A DNA stretch of 64,000 nt, from NCBI RefSeq assembly GCF_028622875.1, contig NZ_CP117709.1:3100001-3164000 (forward strand), read 5' to 3'. Source of the stretch: Streptomyces sp. MMBL 11-1. Lineage in GTDB: Bacteria > Actinomycetota > Actinomycetes > Streptomycetales > Streptomycetaceae. Below are positions 1 through 8,415 of this stretch, in pieces (within the stretch, counting starts at the first letter, position 1; each line of letters begins with the position of its first letter). The notes beneath the pieces are model-generated. The model made no database searches. It was not told the origin of the DNA and saw only the letters and a program-made list of their open reading frames with translations. The position numbers were made by a program, and so were the translations under genes.

Positions 1-379
1 TCACTGCTCGGAACGCCTGCTCGCGGTCGGCACCGGCAAACGTCATCATCCGTTTTCCGGTCCCGGACGAGATCACGATGGCCATACTTGTCCGCAAGGA
101 GGTGTCCACGCGCATCAGCGCCGTGTCCACTCCTCCGTCCCGCAGATCGTCCAGGCACAGGCGGCCCAGCGCATCGTCCCCCACCGCTGACGCCAGCCTC
201 ACCTCGCAGCCCTGACGGGCCAGCCCCAGCGCCGTGTTCGCCGCCGACCCACCGGGACGCGCCGCGCAGGCCTCGCCCCGGACCTTCTCGTGCTCCTGAG
301 GGAAGTCCTCCGCCTGCACGATGATGTCGAAATTGGTCCCGCCCAGTACCAGGACACGTTTCTCGCCGGTCACGGTCAC
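1..379 (-). CDS. PfkB-family carbohydrate/nucleoside kinase (partial)
   Basis: N-terminal 126 codons of a ribokinase-like (PfkB) kinase; the C-terminus with the ATP-site Asp lies outside the window. The family phosphorylates sugars or nucleosides with ATP in the cytoplasm. Visible are the opening beta strand VLVLGGTNFDIIV, the substrate-binding PGGSAANTALGLARQG stretch (around residues 42-57) and AVGDDALG, all hallmarks of PfkB signature 1. Its GTG start overlaps the stop of the preceding gene (GTGA), so the two are translationally coupled. The coupling ties this kinase to the DUF4145/binding-protein gene upstream. The substrate cannot be told from this fragment. Confidence 0.88.
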   Translation of the reverse strand, partial: MTVTGEKRVLVLGGTNFDIIVQAEDFPQEHEKVRGEACAARPGGSAANTALGLARQGCEVRLASAVGDDALGRLCLDDLRDGGVDTALMRVDTSLRTSMAIVISSGTGKRMMTFAGADREQAFRAV

Positions 380-1641
380 GGGTCTCCCAGACGGTAGCTC
401 TCGAACAGGACGTGGCGCACCAGCCGCTCCCGGCTGGCCCGGGTGCTCTGGAGAGGGAAGGAGGCGTGTGCGATCAACTCATCGACGGTGGCCTCCAAGC
501 GGTCGGCGTCGGCACCCATGTCGTGGAAACGGCGCATCAGTTCACGGAAAAGGTCGTTCGGCCGGAAACCGATCGACGACAGCCAGGCGCGGTTCGCGAT
601 GAGTACATTGGCGGCGGCCGACCGTAACCGTGCCTGGACCGGGGCCGGAAGCATGTCGGAGTTCAGCAGCTCGAAGTAGTCGTCCTCGTCCCGGGCATGC
701 ATCCGGAGGTTCTGTCCGCCGACGGCCAGGACGTCCCGGTTCAGATGGAAGAGTTCAAGACCGAGGTGATGCGGCACGTCGAGGATCCGTACCCCTCTCT
801 CCCGTAGCCCGGCCTCGTCCGTGGAGAAGGCGGTGAGGACGTTGGCGAACATGTCGCTGTACCTGGGTACGGCGATGACCGCGCCTGCCGGGTCGGCACG
901 GAATTCCTCCGCTGTCACGCCGCCCCAGCGTCCACCTCGCGCAGCGAGAAGATAGAAGTTCCGGCCCCCCATCGAGTGGCCGAGGCGGCCCACGGAGGCC
1001 ACCCGGTGCCCCAGCTCCCCATCCTCCTCGATCATGCTCAGGAGCCGTTGCTCGTTGTAGATCGCCAGGTCCAGTCGCCCCTCCGCGACCTCCCTGACCA
1101 ACTGGTCCGACCACGGAAGCTGTACACACACCAGGCGGTGGTTGCGTCGGGCCAGCACCTCGTCGAAGCCACATCCCAGAATCAGCGCCTTCACCACGAT
1201 CAGCGTGGAATCGGCCAGGCGGCTCGTCCCGGCCGTGTTCTGCACGGCGGCCAGCGCCTCATGCCCCTCGCTCTCGGCGAACGACGAACTGGTCCGCCCG
1301 TACCAGGCCGCCAGTTGCGTCAGGGCGTTGAGACAGGGCTGTACGTCCTCGGCGGAGATCTCGTCGCCCGAGCCGTCGAGGGCGTGGCTGGCGAAGTTGC
1401 CGTAATTCTGGATCGTGCGGATGGCGAGCACCATCTTGGCCGGTACGACCCCTTTGGCCGTGAGGACCGTGAGCAGGGATTCGAGCGTCGGCTTGGATCC
1501 GATGGCTTCCCTCATGGCCAGGTCCAGGAGGATCGCCTCCGCCGCACGCCGTGCCGTGCTGAGGAAAACCTCGGGATCCGATTCGGCATAGCGCAGGGCC
1601 TTCTTGTAGAGCCGGAGAGACTCGCCCTCGTTGACCGTCAC
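376..1641 (-). CDS. DUF4145/HEPN-like domain fused to a type 2 periplasmic-binding-like domain
   Basis: 421-aa protein without signal peptide or membrane segment. Residues about 8-125 look like a DUF4145/HEPN-type helical domain (SRR-type helix TARRAAEAILLDL, then TIQNYGNFASHAL). Residues about 140-400 resemble the fold of ABC solute-binding proteins: a strand-helix opening (STLIVVKALILGCGF), VREVAEGRLDLAIYNEQRLL and a later AVIAVPRYSDMF segment. Such domains bind small ligands; in a cytosolic protein they usually act as sensors. GTG start with AGGAC about ten bases upstream. It lies 70 bp after the membrane-protein gene and overlaps the PfkB kinase by 4 bp. The function is unknown; a ligand sensor working with the kinase is inference from gene order. 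Confidence 0.72.
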   Translation of the reverse strand: MTVNEGESLRLYKKALRYAESDPEVFLSTARRAAEAILLDLAMREAIGSKPTLESLLTVLTAKGVVPAKMVLAIRTIQNYGNFASHALDGSGDEISAEDVQPCLNALTQLAAWYGRTSSSFAESEGHEALAAVQNTAGTSRLADSTLIVVKALILGCGFDEVLARRNHRLVCVQLPWSDQLVREVAEGRLDLAIYNEQRLLSMIEEDGELGHRVASVGRLGHSMGGRNFYLLAARGGRWGGVTAEEFRADPAGAVIAVPRYSDMFANVLTAFSTDEAGLRERGVRILDVPHHLGLELFHLNRDVLAVGGQNLRMHARDEDDYFELLNSDMLPAPVQARLRSAAANVLIANRAWLSSIGFRPNDLFRELMRRFHDMGADADRLEATVDELIAHASFPLQSTRASRERLVRHVLFESYRLGDP

Positions 1642-1711
1642 GTCGACCGTGTCCTGTTCGGCAGTTTGTACCTGATGTTAACGACTGGGCTCGCGGGCAC
1701 ATCTGTTGATC

Positions 1712-2974
1712 TCAATCGCCGGAGGTGCGGCTCCCGCGCAGCGAGGCGAGGACGAGGCGGCCGTACCGAGTGGTGAAAGCGGCTGCCGTGGCGACGAAAG
1801 CAAGCGCCAGGGCGAGCAGGAGGTGGCGGGGGTCCTCGTCGCCGAGCACCTGCAGGATGCTCAGTGCGGTGCCGAGCGGCAGGCCGAGAATCGTCAGCAC
1901 ACCGAGGGCTCCGGCGATCTGCTGTCCGTCCTGCGTCTGGACGAGCCGGGAGTAGTCGGCGGCCTCGGCGAGGATCTCCTCGAACCGGGCGGGCAGCCGG
2001 TACTGCTCGTGATAGGCGAGCAACAGCTCGTTGGCCGGGCCGTGGGCGGTCAGGTGTTGACGCCAGTAGGTACTCCGGAACCCTGCGATGTCCCGTTCGA
2101 GTTCAGTGACGCGGCGGGCGAGCCCGGGGCCGTCGAAGACCCCGGAGAGCCCGTCGGTCAGCTCGTCGATGTGGTCGCGCTGCGCGATACCGAGAAGGAG
2201 GGCGTCCAGGTAGACGGAACGGACGTGCAGGGCGGCGAAATCGTAGAAGTCTCCGTCGCCCTCGTCGGGCCGGTGGCCGAGGAACGCGGCACCGTGGCGG
2301 AGCACGAGAGCACTCCAGTCGGCCGAGATCCGCACCGCACGCTCGGTCTGGCTGGGCAGCTGCTCCGGGGCGGTGGGAAAGTCCGCCTCGTTGGAGCGGG
2401 AGGCCAGCGCCCAGAGCCAGCGGTCGGCCGTCTCCGGAAGCTCACCGCCGGAGCGCAGCGCGGCGGTCGCGGTGGGGCCGGGGGTCAGGAACGCAACGGT
2501 GTACGGGTGCGTGGCGGCACCCGGAGCCATCGGCGAGGCGACGCCTGCGAGAAGGACGTCAGGAGCGAGCGGGCCATCCATCGGGTCGGGCCCGGCGCCC
2601 GCCCGGCCTCCCAGCGCCCGGAGGACATCCAGCAACCCCGCCGAGGGGACGCTGAGATGCAGGACGGCCTGTGCGTGGTGCGGATGCAGCTCCGTAGGGG
2701 TGCGCAGGATCTCCAGGCCGTGCAGATGGAGGGGGCCGTGGGCGACGTCGACGAACAGGTGCCAGCGGCGCGGCCGTTGCGGCGCCCCGTAGAGCGCGCG
2801 CCCCGCAGCCGGGGTGAAATACGTCTGGCGCGAGCCCACATCCGTCCGGTGGCCGCCGGCCTCGAAGGGAATGGGCCCCTCGGCCCACGCGCCCGGGTCG
2901 GCGTGGAGCCGGACCGGAATGATGAGGCTGACCGACTGCCGTAAGCCGACGCCGGAGCCCACATCGGCGGTCAT
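1712..2974 (-). CDS. CorA-like two-helix membrane protein, unknown function
   Basis: 420-aa protein. The first ~260 residues form a soluble domain rich in beta-type sequence; residues about 270-345 are a charged helical stretch (RRVTELERDIAGF onward) followed by two hydrophobic segments (about 350-372 and 378-398) near the C-terminus. That order, a soluble N-domain, a long helix and two C-terminal membrane helices, is the CorA/ZntB layout, but no GMN signature is seen, so it is not a confident metal channel. It is the first gene of the three-gene minus-strand run with the DUF4145-fusion and the PfkB kinase. A related layout occurs in bacterial effector membrane proteins; that link is speculative. 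Confidence 0.62.
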   Translation of the reverse strand: MTADVGSGVGLRQSVSLIIPVRLHADPGAWAEGPIPFEAGGHRTDVGSRQTYFTPAAGRALYGAPQRPRRWHLFVDVAHGPLHLHGLEILRTPTELHPHHAQAVLHLSVPSAGLLDVLRALGGRAGAGPDPMDGPLAPDVLLAGVASPMAPGAATHPYTVAFLTPGPTATAALRSGGELPETADRWLWALASRSNEADFPTAPEQLPSQTERAVRISADWSALVLRHGAAFLGHRPDEGDGDFYDFAALHVRSVYLDALLLGIAQRDHIDELTDGLSGVFDGPGLARRVTELERDIAGFRSTYWRQHLTAHGPANELLLAYHEQYRLPARFEEILAEAADYSRLVQTQDGQQIAGALGVLTILGLPLGTALSILQVLGDEDPRHLLLALALAFVATAAAFTTRYGRLVLASLRGSRTSGD

Positions 2975-3011
2975 CCGCGCCCCGCCCGGTACGTTCGGCC
3001 TCCGTGCCTAC

Positions 3012-3065
3012 GGTGTTCGCGCACCGACACCCCCGTCTGGTGTTCGCGCACCGACACCCCCGTCT
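3012..3065. repeat. 27-bp perfect tandem duplication
   Basis: Two identical head-to-tail 27-bp copies (3012-3038 and 3039-3065), with a third fragment (GTGTTCGC, 3069-3076) just after. They lie in the 293-bp gap between the CorA-like gene start (2974) and the P-loop kinase end (3268), that is upstream of the CorA-like gene. Nothing else is recognisable in this gap. Confidence 0.9.
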
Positions 3066-3267
3066 TCAGTGTTCGCTGTACGAAGCAGAGAAAGGTTACC
3101 GGTTTCCTCTCCACCCGTGCCAAGGATTCCGTGGCCGCTCGGACATCGCCACGCCCCCTCCGTCGCGGTTGCCACCATGCGCCCGGACCGGGCCGACCCG
3201 GGTACGTACGGGTATGACGACGGACGTCCCGCAGGTCGTTTTTGGGCCGGTGCGCAGGGTGCTCAGG

Positions 3268-3885
3268 TCAGCGGCCGGGGCGTGCCTGGGCCGCCGCGAC
3301 GGTGAGCACGGCGTCCGCCAGCTCCGCGGCCGTGCGTCCGCCGCCCGTGTCGACCCTGGCCGGCCCAAGCGCGTCCACGGCGTTCAGCATCAGCGCCTGA
3401 TAGCGGACGGTCCGGGCCAGGAACCGGTCCATGAGGTGCCGTTCCGCGTCCGTCGCCTGCTTGTAGCGCCCCGCCGCCCGCACCCGGTCGCGTACGACCG
3501 TGTCGTCGGCGGTGAGCCATACGGCGGCCGTACGGGGGACCGTCAGGCGGGCGACCCACGTGGGCCAGAGCGCCGAGCCCTCCAGGACCAGTCCGGGAGC
3601 CCCGGCCCCCGCACGGTCGGTGATCAGCTTTTCGATACGCGGCCGGAGCCGTTCGTAGTGGTCGAGGACGGAGGCGAGGAGTTCGTCGGTGGTCAACGTG
3701 CCGTAGTGCTCCGCGACATGCGGCGGCACCTCGTGCTCCGGGGTCCGCCAGGGCCGTCCCGGGTGCCGGGCCAGGCCGTCCGTGGAGCGGTGCTCGAAGC
3801 CGAGCCGCTCCGCCACCGCCTCGGCGACCGTCGACTTCCCGGTGTTCGAGGTCCCGCCGATCAGCACCACCCGCACATCCCGCAT
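3268..3885 (-). CDS. P-loop NTPase, small-molecule/nucleotide kinase-like
   Basis: 205-aa protein with a clear Walker A, GGTSNTGKST (residues about 10-19), and an adenylate-kinase-like layout: a substrate segment after the P-loop (STDGLARHPGRPW), a buried strand APGLVLEGSALWP acting as Walker B region, and an Arg-rich lid (VVRDRVRAAGRYKQA). Proteins of this type include 2-phosphoglycerate kinase-like and toxin-like zeta/chloramphenicol kinases; the substrate is unknown. The start at 3885 is chosen because TAGGGT lies seven bases before the ATG, a leaderless promoter arrangement, and there is no ribosome binding site. It follows the STAND ATPase gene on the same strand after 178 bp. Confidence 0.8.
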   Translation of the reverse strand: MRDVRVVLIGGTSNTGKSTVAEAVAERLGFEHRSTDGLARHPGRPWRTPEHEVPPHVAEHYGTLTTDELLASVLDHYERLRPRIEKLITDRAGAGAPGLVLEGSALWPTWVARLTVPRTAAVWLTADDTVVRDRVRAAGRYKQATDAERHLMDRFLARTVRYQALMLNAVDALGPARVDTGGGRTAAELADAVLTVAAAQARPGR

Positions 3886-3892
3886 GTCCCCG

Positions 3893-3898
3893 ACCCTA
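3893..3898 (-). promoter_or_regulatory. -10 box of leaderless P-loop kinase gene
   Basis: TAGGGT on the minus strand, seven bases before the ATG at 3885. No ribosome binding site is present. Confidence 0.55.
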
Positions 3899-4063
3899 AA
3901 GCGTGCCGCGAAAGGAGCGCCGTCCGCGCGGAGGGCCACCCCGGTACTGGATGTACCGGGGTGATCCCGGTAACGCGGCGAGCGTGCGTGCCGGGCGTCG
4001 CCGAGCAGGCGGGACTCGCGAAACGCGCCCCGTACCCGGGCGGCACGCGGTTCGACGGCAGCC

Positions 4064-6475
4064 TCACGGTCCTCCCGCCGCCCCCAACCGCTCCCGCTGT
4101 GCCCGCGCCCACGCGTAGTCCGGGTCCAGGGCCAGCGCCCGGTCGAGGTCCGCCAGCGCCTCCGGGATGCGGCCGAGCGCCTCCAGCGCGAGGGCCCTGC
4201 TGCCGTGCGCCCAGGCGTAGTCGGGGTCCAGCGCCAGGGCACGGCCGTAGCAGGCGACGGCCTCCTCGGGCCGGCCCGTCGCCCGGTACACCTCGCCCCG
4301 CTCCCCCTCCGTTCCGGCCAGACCGGGGGACAGCTCCTCGGCCCGGTCCAGGTCGGCGAGGGCACCCACCGGGTCGCCCAGGGCGGTGCGGACCCGGGCC
4401 CGTCTCACCAGCGCCCAGGCGTACTCCGGCCACAGCGCGATGGCCCGGTCGAAGTCGTCGTGCGCCTCCTCGTGCCGGCCCAGCGCATGGCGGACCAGGC
4501 CCCGGCTGCCCAGGGGCACAGCGTCGGACGGGTCGAGGGCGTGTGCCCGGTCCAGGACGGTCAGGGCCTCCTCCAGGCGGCCCATCCGGCGGTAGGTCTC
4601 CCCGCGTTCACGCACCGCCCAGGCCCAGGCGGGCGCGATCTCCTCGGCCCGGTCCAGGTCGGCGAGGGCCTCCTCGTAGCGGCCGAGCGAGCGCAGGATG
4701 ACCGCCCTGCCCTGGTGGGCGCGTTCGCTGCGCGGGTCCACGGCGATAGCCCGCCCGTGGTCGGACAGCGCGGCGTCGAGCTCCCCGGCGCGGAACCGGT
4801 GCCAGGCGCGCACCACGAGGGCGGCGGCCCGGTCGGTGTCGGTCAGCTCGGCCCGGGTCAGGAGGAGGCCGAGGGCGGCGGTGGGGCGGGGACCGTGGTC
4901 CGTTATGGCGGCCAGCAGGTCCCGGCCCCACTCGCGCAGTACGGCGCTGTCGGCGTCCTCGCCCGCCTCCGCGAGGGTCAGGGCCCAGTAGCGGGCGCGG
5001 GACGGGGCCTGCCCGCACAGCTCGATCCCGGCGCGCAGGGCCTCGGGCAGCGCGGTGCGGGGGCGGGCGCAGAGCCGGTGGTAGAGCACGTCCAGGGCGG
5101 CCCGGCGCCAGGGCTGCTCGGCCCAGAGGCGTTCCGGGTCGATGCCCTCCGCCGCCGCGTCCCGCCTGGCCGCGAAGGCGTCGGCCAGCCGGTCATGGGC
5201 CGCCTTCCACCGTCGCGGCGACCCGGTGCGCTGGAGCCGGAGCATCGGGGCCCGGACGACGGCGTGGTAGCGGGAGTGGCCGGAGTGCCGCTCGGCGACG
5301 AACGGCAGCTCGTGCAGCCAGTCGTAGAGATCAGGCACGGCGTGCTGCCCGTTCCTCGGTGCGGCCACGGCGACGGCGACCAGGTCCTCGTCGAACCGGC
5401 GCGGCAGCGCGCAGGCCAGCGCCGCCGCCCGGCGGGCCGGGTCGCTCTCCCCCGCCAGGAACCGTTCGACGGCGGTGGCGTTCGCCTCGCCGGCCGCCCC
5501 CGGGTTGGCGGCGAGCGTGGAGACCAGGACGGGCAGACCGCCGGAGAGCCGCAGCACCTCCCGTACGACGGACTCCGTCACCACCCCTCGACCGTGCAGG
5601 AGTTGGCGCGACTCCGCCTCCGTGAACGGCCCGAGCGGCACGTCGGCGACCAGCCGGCTCCGGTCGCCCCAGTGGACGGGGTCGAGGCGACGCTGACCGG
5701 CCAGGGTGAGGACGAGGTTGGCGGGCAGGTCGCCGTACCGACCACGGGTCAGCAAGTCCGCCAGCCATCGGTCCAGTTGGGGCGCGGTGCGCTCGTAGGT
5801 GTCCAGGAAGAGGGCGATCCAGGGCACGGTGTCCGCGACCCGGTCCAGCTCGGCGACGAAGACCGGGGTGAGGACCCGTACCGGTTCCGCCAGCAGCAGA
5901 GCCTCCTCCTGCTGCCGGGCCCGGCCCCCGAAGACCGCCCGCAGTCCGCCCGCGCCCCGCGCCACGACCGCCGGGTCGATGCCCCCGGCGAGCGCTCCGA
6001 CGACGGGTATCGTCCCGGCCGCGATCAGCCCGGCCTGCGCGGCGGCGAGCGCCCCGGGGGAAGGGGCACCGCCCGGCGTCTCGCTGTCCGCCGCGAGCCG
6101 GCCGGCCGCGTCGTGGCGCGCGCGCCGGTAGGTGACGAGCAGCCGGTCCAGCGCCTTGAGCGGGTACCCCTGCTCGGCGAACTGTGCGGCGAAGTCCGCG
6201 AGTACGTCCGGGACGGAGTCCGTGCTCTCGTCGACCGAAGCGGTCAGCGCCCCGAACTCCCCCGCGACCTCGCGCCATTCCCGTACGAGCGAGGTCTTGC
6301 CGACCCCGGCGTTCCCCCGCACATGGAAGACGAACCGGTGCCGGGGGTCCTCGGGCGGCAGCGCGAAATTGCCCCGGTAGAGGCCTAGTTCGGCCTTCCG
6401 CCCGACGAAGGCGGCACGGCGCTGCCCTTCGACGATCTGCTGGAGGGAGAGACGGCGGGGGCTGGGCGGATGCAT
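4064..6475 (-). CDS. STAND-type ATPase with C-terminal TPR repeats
   Basis: 803-aa protein. After a short N-terminal stretch and FVGRKAEL (a typical opening of AAA/STAND ATPases), Walker A is RGNAGVGKTSLVREW (about residues 53-67) and the Walker B-like strand is ALFLDTYERT (about 240-250). A winged-helix/helical arm follows, then from about residue 560 to the end there are at least six TPR units with the 34-residue pattern (for example RYEEALADLDRAEEIAPAWAWA, in repeated variants). STAND ATPases are signal-driven switches in regulation, cell death or phage defence; TPRs sense partners. No N-terminal effector domain is visible, so the output is unclear. No ribosome binding site; CAGACT six bases before ATG may be a weak leaderless -10. 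Confidence 0.82.
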   Translation of the reverse strand: MHPPSPRRLSLQQIVEGQRRAAFVGRKAELGLYRGNFALPPEDPRHRFVFHVRGNAGVGKTSLVREWREVAGEFGALTASVDESTDSVPDVLADFAAQFAEQGYPLKALDRLLVTYRRARHDAAGRLAADSETPGGAPSPGALAAAQAGLIAAGTIPVVGALAGGIDPAVVARGAGGLRAVFGGRARQQEEALLLAEPVRVLTPVFVAELDRVADTVPWIALFLDTYERTAPQLDRWLADLLTRGRYGDLPANLVLTLAGQRRLDPVHWGDRSRLVADVPLGPFTEAESRQLLHGRGVVTESVVREVLRLSGGLPVLVSTLAANPGAAGEANATAVERFLAGESDPARRAAALACALPRRFDEDLVAVAVAAPRNGQHAVPDLYDWLHELPFVAERHSGHSRYHAVVRAPMLRLQRTGSPRRWKAAHDRLADAFAARRDAAAEGIDPERLWAEQPWRRAALDVLYHRLCARPRTALPEALRAGIELCGQAPSRARYWALTLAEAGEDADSAVLREWGRDLLAAITDHGPRPTAALGLLLTRAELTDTDRAAALVVRAWHRFRAGELDAALSDHGRAIAVDPRSERAHQGRAVILRSLGRYEEALADLDRAEEIAPAWAWAVRERGETYRRMGRLEEALTVLDRAHALDPSDAVPLGSRGLVRHALGRHEEAHDDFDRAIALWPEYAWALVRRARVRTALGDPVGALADLDRAEELSPGLAGTEGERGEVYRATGRPEEAVACYGRALALDPDYAWAHGSRALALEALGRIPEALADLDRALALDPDYAWARAQRERLGAAGGP

Positions 6476-6657
6476 GGGGCCAGTCTGTCAGCGGGGCCGT
6501 CCGTCCGGGAGCCGCGCCTCCGCGAAGCCGCGCTTCCGCGAGCCGCGCGGACGGGAGCCAGCCGGTCGCCAGGGCGAGAAGCGAGCGGCGCGGGCCCTCG
6601 CGCCTACTCAACCGCCCCCTGAGTACCGGCGCCCATGTTCCCGCTCCGGCCGCTGCC

Positions 6658-6663
6658 TAGCGT
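6658..6663 (+). promoter_or_regulatory. -10 box of leaderless gene at 6671
   Basis: TAGCGT seven bases before the ATG at 6671; no ribosome binding site. Confidence 0.55.
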
Positions 6664-6670
6664 GGCGCGC

Positions 6671-7270
6671 ATGGACACGGAAGCGACCGCAGCAGACACG
6701 TCAGCCACGGACACACCACCCGCCGACAGCTCGCGGTGGTTCTACGGCTGCGCGATTGCCGTGATTGCCTTCTTCGTACTGATCATGCTGGGAGCTGCCG
6801 CGGTCACGGAGTTCGAGAAGAGCCTCGACGGCGACGGTCAGATGGAGCAGCCCGGCCTCTCGGGCAGCGTGTCCCAGCCGCTCGGCCCCGGCATGACGGC
6901 CCGGTACGAGGACGGCTTGTCGGTCACCGTCAGCCGTCCGCAGCCCCATGACGACGGCACTTACAGCCTCACCGTGACCTTCAAGAACGGCACCGACGAG
7001 CAACTGCGCCTCGACGGCGACTCGTTTCCCCCGGCCCTCGTCGTCCGGGCCGGCGAGTCCGGCGACGACTATGCCAGCGGCTACAGCGTGAGCTGGCTGA
7101 ACTCGGAGAAGTCCCGCGCCGCCCTCGTACCGCCGCTCGCCGAGGGCAAGGAGCGCAGCGTCGCGGTCCGTATGAAGCCGACCCGCACGGGCGTTCCGGT
7201 CACGGTGGAGGTCACCCCTCCGGACGCCGGTTACCGGGAGACGGCCCACTTCCAGCTCACCCTGGGCTGA
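6671..7270 (+). CDS. Membrane-anchored DUF4352-like protein
   Basis: 199-aa protein with a hydrophilic N-terminus, one membrane helix (about residues 24-46) and an extracellular part with an immunoglobulin-like beta pattern: GMTARYEDGLSVTVSRP, then TYSLTVTFKNGTDEQLRL. This matches the DUF4352/TelA-type fold of small actinobacterial surface proteins, of no proven role. An upstream ATG exists at 6635, but 6671 is chosen because the TAGCGT box with a seven-base spacer sits directly before it. Stands alone between the STAND ATPase (divergent) and the small gene at 7327 (convergent). Confidence 0.75.
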   Translation: MDTEATAADTSATDTPPADSSRWFYGCAIAVIAFFVLIMLGAAAVTEFEKSLDGDGQMEQPGLSGSVSQPLGPGMTARYEDGLSVTVSRPQPHDDGTYSLTVTFKNGTDEQLRLDGDSFPPALVVRAGESGDDYASGYSVSWLNSEKSRAALVPPLAEGKERSVAVRMKPTRTGVPVTVEVTPPDAGYRETAHFQLTLG

Positions 7271-7326
7271 GCCTCCCGGTCATATCGGGCCGAGCCTCCA
7301 CGCCCCCTTCGGCCGGGCCGGCCCCG

Positions 7327-7764
7327 TCAGCCCATGGCCCGCGCCTCGGCCCAGGTGCGGGCGGCCGTCACGTCCTGCGTGGCCATCGTCGGGCAGCCCC
7401 AGAGTTGCTCGCTGCTGTGGATCGCCTCGGCGCGCTCCGCCGGGAGGTCCGGCGGGGCCACGAAGGCGAGGCCCCGGCAGTGCGCCGTGAGGCCGGGCCG
7501 GATCAGCTTGAGGGTCCGGACGCGGTCGGCGGTGGAGGTGCCGGGCGCCGATGCCGACGCCGGTGCCTGCGCCTGTGCCGGTGCCGGTGCCGCCGGAGCG
7601 CGGCCCTGTGGCGGCGGTGCGGGCATCAGGAGGATCGCCGCGAAGGGCTCGGCGCGCTCCGTCAGAACGCGCAGCTCATCAAGGACGAGCGCCTGGGCCT
7701 GATCCATCGGCAGCCCCGAGGCGTCGATCTCGCGTGGTGTCCGTGCCATTTCCCGAAGGTCCAT
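7327..7764 (-). CDS. Small hypothetical protein, divergent from tetR
   Basis: 145-aa protein, no family recognised. The N-terminal half is helical (LPMDQAQALVLDELRVLTER), the middle (about 50-77) is an Ala/Pro/Gln low-complexity linker, and the C-terminal half carries two Cys residues (HCRGLAF, WGCPTM). It faces away from the TetR gene across a 72-bp gap with a palindromic operator, so it is the likely target of that repressor. Its ATG is preceded by TAGGGT at six bases, a leaderless start. Confidence 0.65.
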   Translation of the reverse strand: MDLREMARTPREIDASGLPMDQAQALVLDELRVLTERAEPFAAILLMPAPPPQGRAPAAPAPAQAQAPASASAPGTSTADRVRTLKLIRPGLTAHCRGLAFVAPPDLPAERAEAIHSSEQLWGCPTMATQDVTAARTWAEARAMG

Positions 7765-7770
7765 CAGCCG

Positions 7771-7776
7771 ACCCTA
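7771..7776 (-). promoter_or_regulatory. -10 box of leaderless gene ending at 7327
   Basis: TAGGGT (minus strand) six bases before ATG 7764. It lies just outside the operator palindrome 7782-7804, whose occupation would block its -35 region. Confidence 0.55.
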
Positions 7777-7781
7777 ACAGC

Positions 7782-7804
7782 ATTAGCGACCACTGGTCAC
7801 TAAT
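7782..7804. promoter_or_regulatory. Probable TetR operator, 23-bp palindrome
   Basis: ATTAG-GACCA on the left mirrors TGGTC-CTAAT on the right, with one mismatched pair and a single central base. It sits midway between the two facing -10 boxes (7771-7776 and 7824-7829), covering the -35 regions of both promoters. The position predicts that the TetR protein represses both itself and the divergent 145-aa gene. Confidence 0.75.
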
Positions 7805-7823
7805 AAGCGCAGCCCTCCCCGCA

Positions 7824-7829
7824 TACGCT
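7824..7829 (+). promoter_or_regulatory. -10 box of leaderless tetR gene
   Basis: TACGCT seven bases before ATG 7837; the matching -35 region falls inside the palindrome. Confidence 0.5.
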
Positions 7830-7836
7830 TGCCCCG

Positions 7837-8400
7837 ATGAACAGCACCGGAAGGAACGGGCCCGGGCGGCCGCCGCGGCTGAGCCGGGAGCGGATCGCCG
7901 AGGCGGCCCTGCAAGGGGACGTGGCGACGCTCACCATGCGGGAGCTCGCGACGAGGCTCGGGGTCTCGCACTCGTCGCTGTACCGGTGGGTGCCCGACCG
8001 CGACGGCGTACTGGACCTCGTCAGCGAGGTCATGGTCGACCGGGTGCTCCCCGGGGACGAGCCCGACGCCGGGAACTGGCTCGACTGGCTGGAGCGGCTG
8101 GCGTGGGCGATGCACGACGAGTTCCTGGCGGTACCCGGATACGCCGCACATGTGGCCCGCCCGCACCGCCACCACCTCGCGTCCTTCGAGCGGCTGCACG
8201 ACAGGGCCGTCGCCGCGTTCCGCGCGGGCGGAGCGGGCACACGACAAGCCGAGGAGAACTGGTCCGTCTTCGGCCTCGGCGTGGTCCGTTGGCTGGCGGC
8301 GACGGGCAGTGCCCCGGCGGAGCCGCCGTTCGCCCTCTACCTCGGCACGCTGCTGCGCGGCCTGCCCCGCCACGACGACGAGCACCGCCCGCACGCATGA
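7837..8400 (+). CDS. TetR/AcrR-family transcriptional repressor
   Basis: 187-aa regulator. The N-terminal helix-turn-helix reads RERIAEAALQ, then TMRELATRLGVSHSSLYRWV (about residues 33-52), the TetR recognition helix with the usual SLYRW ending. The C-terminal ligand domain (about 70-187) is shaped like the TetR_C family of tetracycline-type repressors. It is divergent from the 145-aa gene and shares a palindromic operator with it, implying autoregulation. The ligand is unknown. It ends 15 bp before the convergent NPP1 gene. Confidence 0.9.
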   Translation: MNSTGRNGPGRPPRLSRERIAEAALQGDVATLTMRELATRLGVSHSSLYRWVPDRDGVLDLVSEVMVDRVLPGDEPDAGNWLDWLERLAWAMHDEFLAVPGYAAHVARPHRHHLASFERLHDRAVAAFRAGGAGTRQAEENWSVFGLGVVRWLAATGSAPAEPPFALYLGTLLRGLPRHDDEHRPHA

Positions 8401-8415
8401 CCTTCTCCGTAGCCG

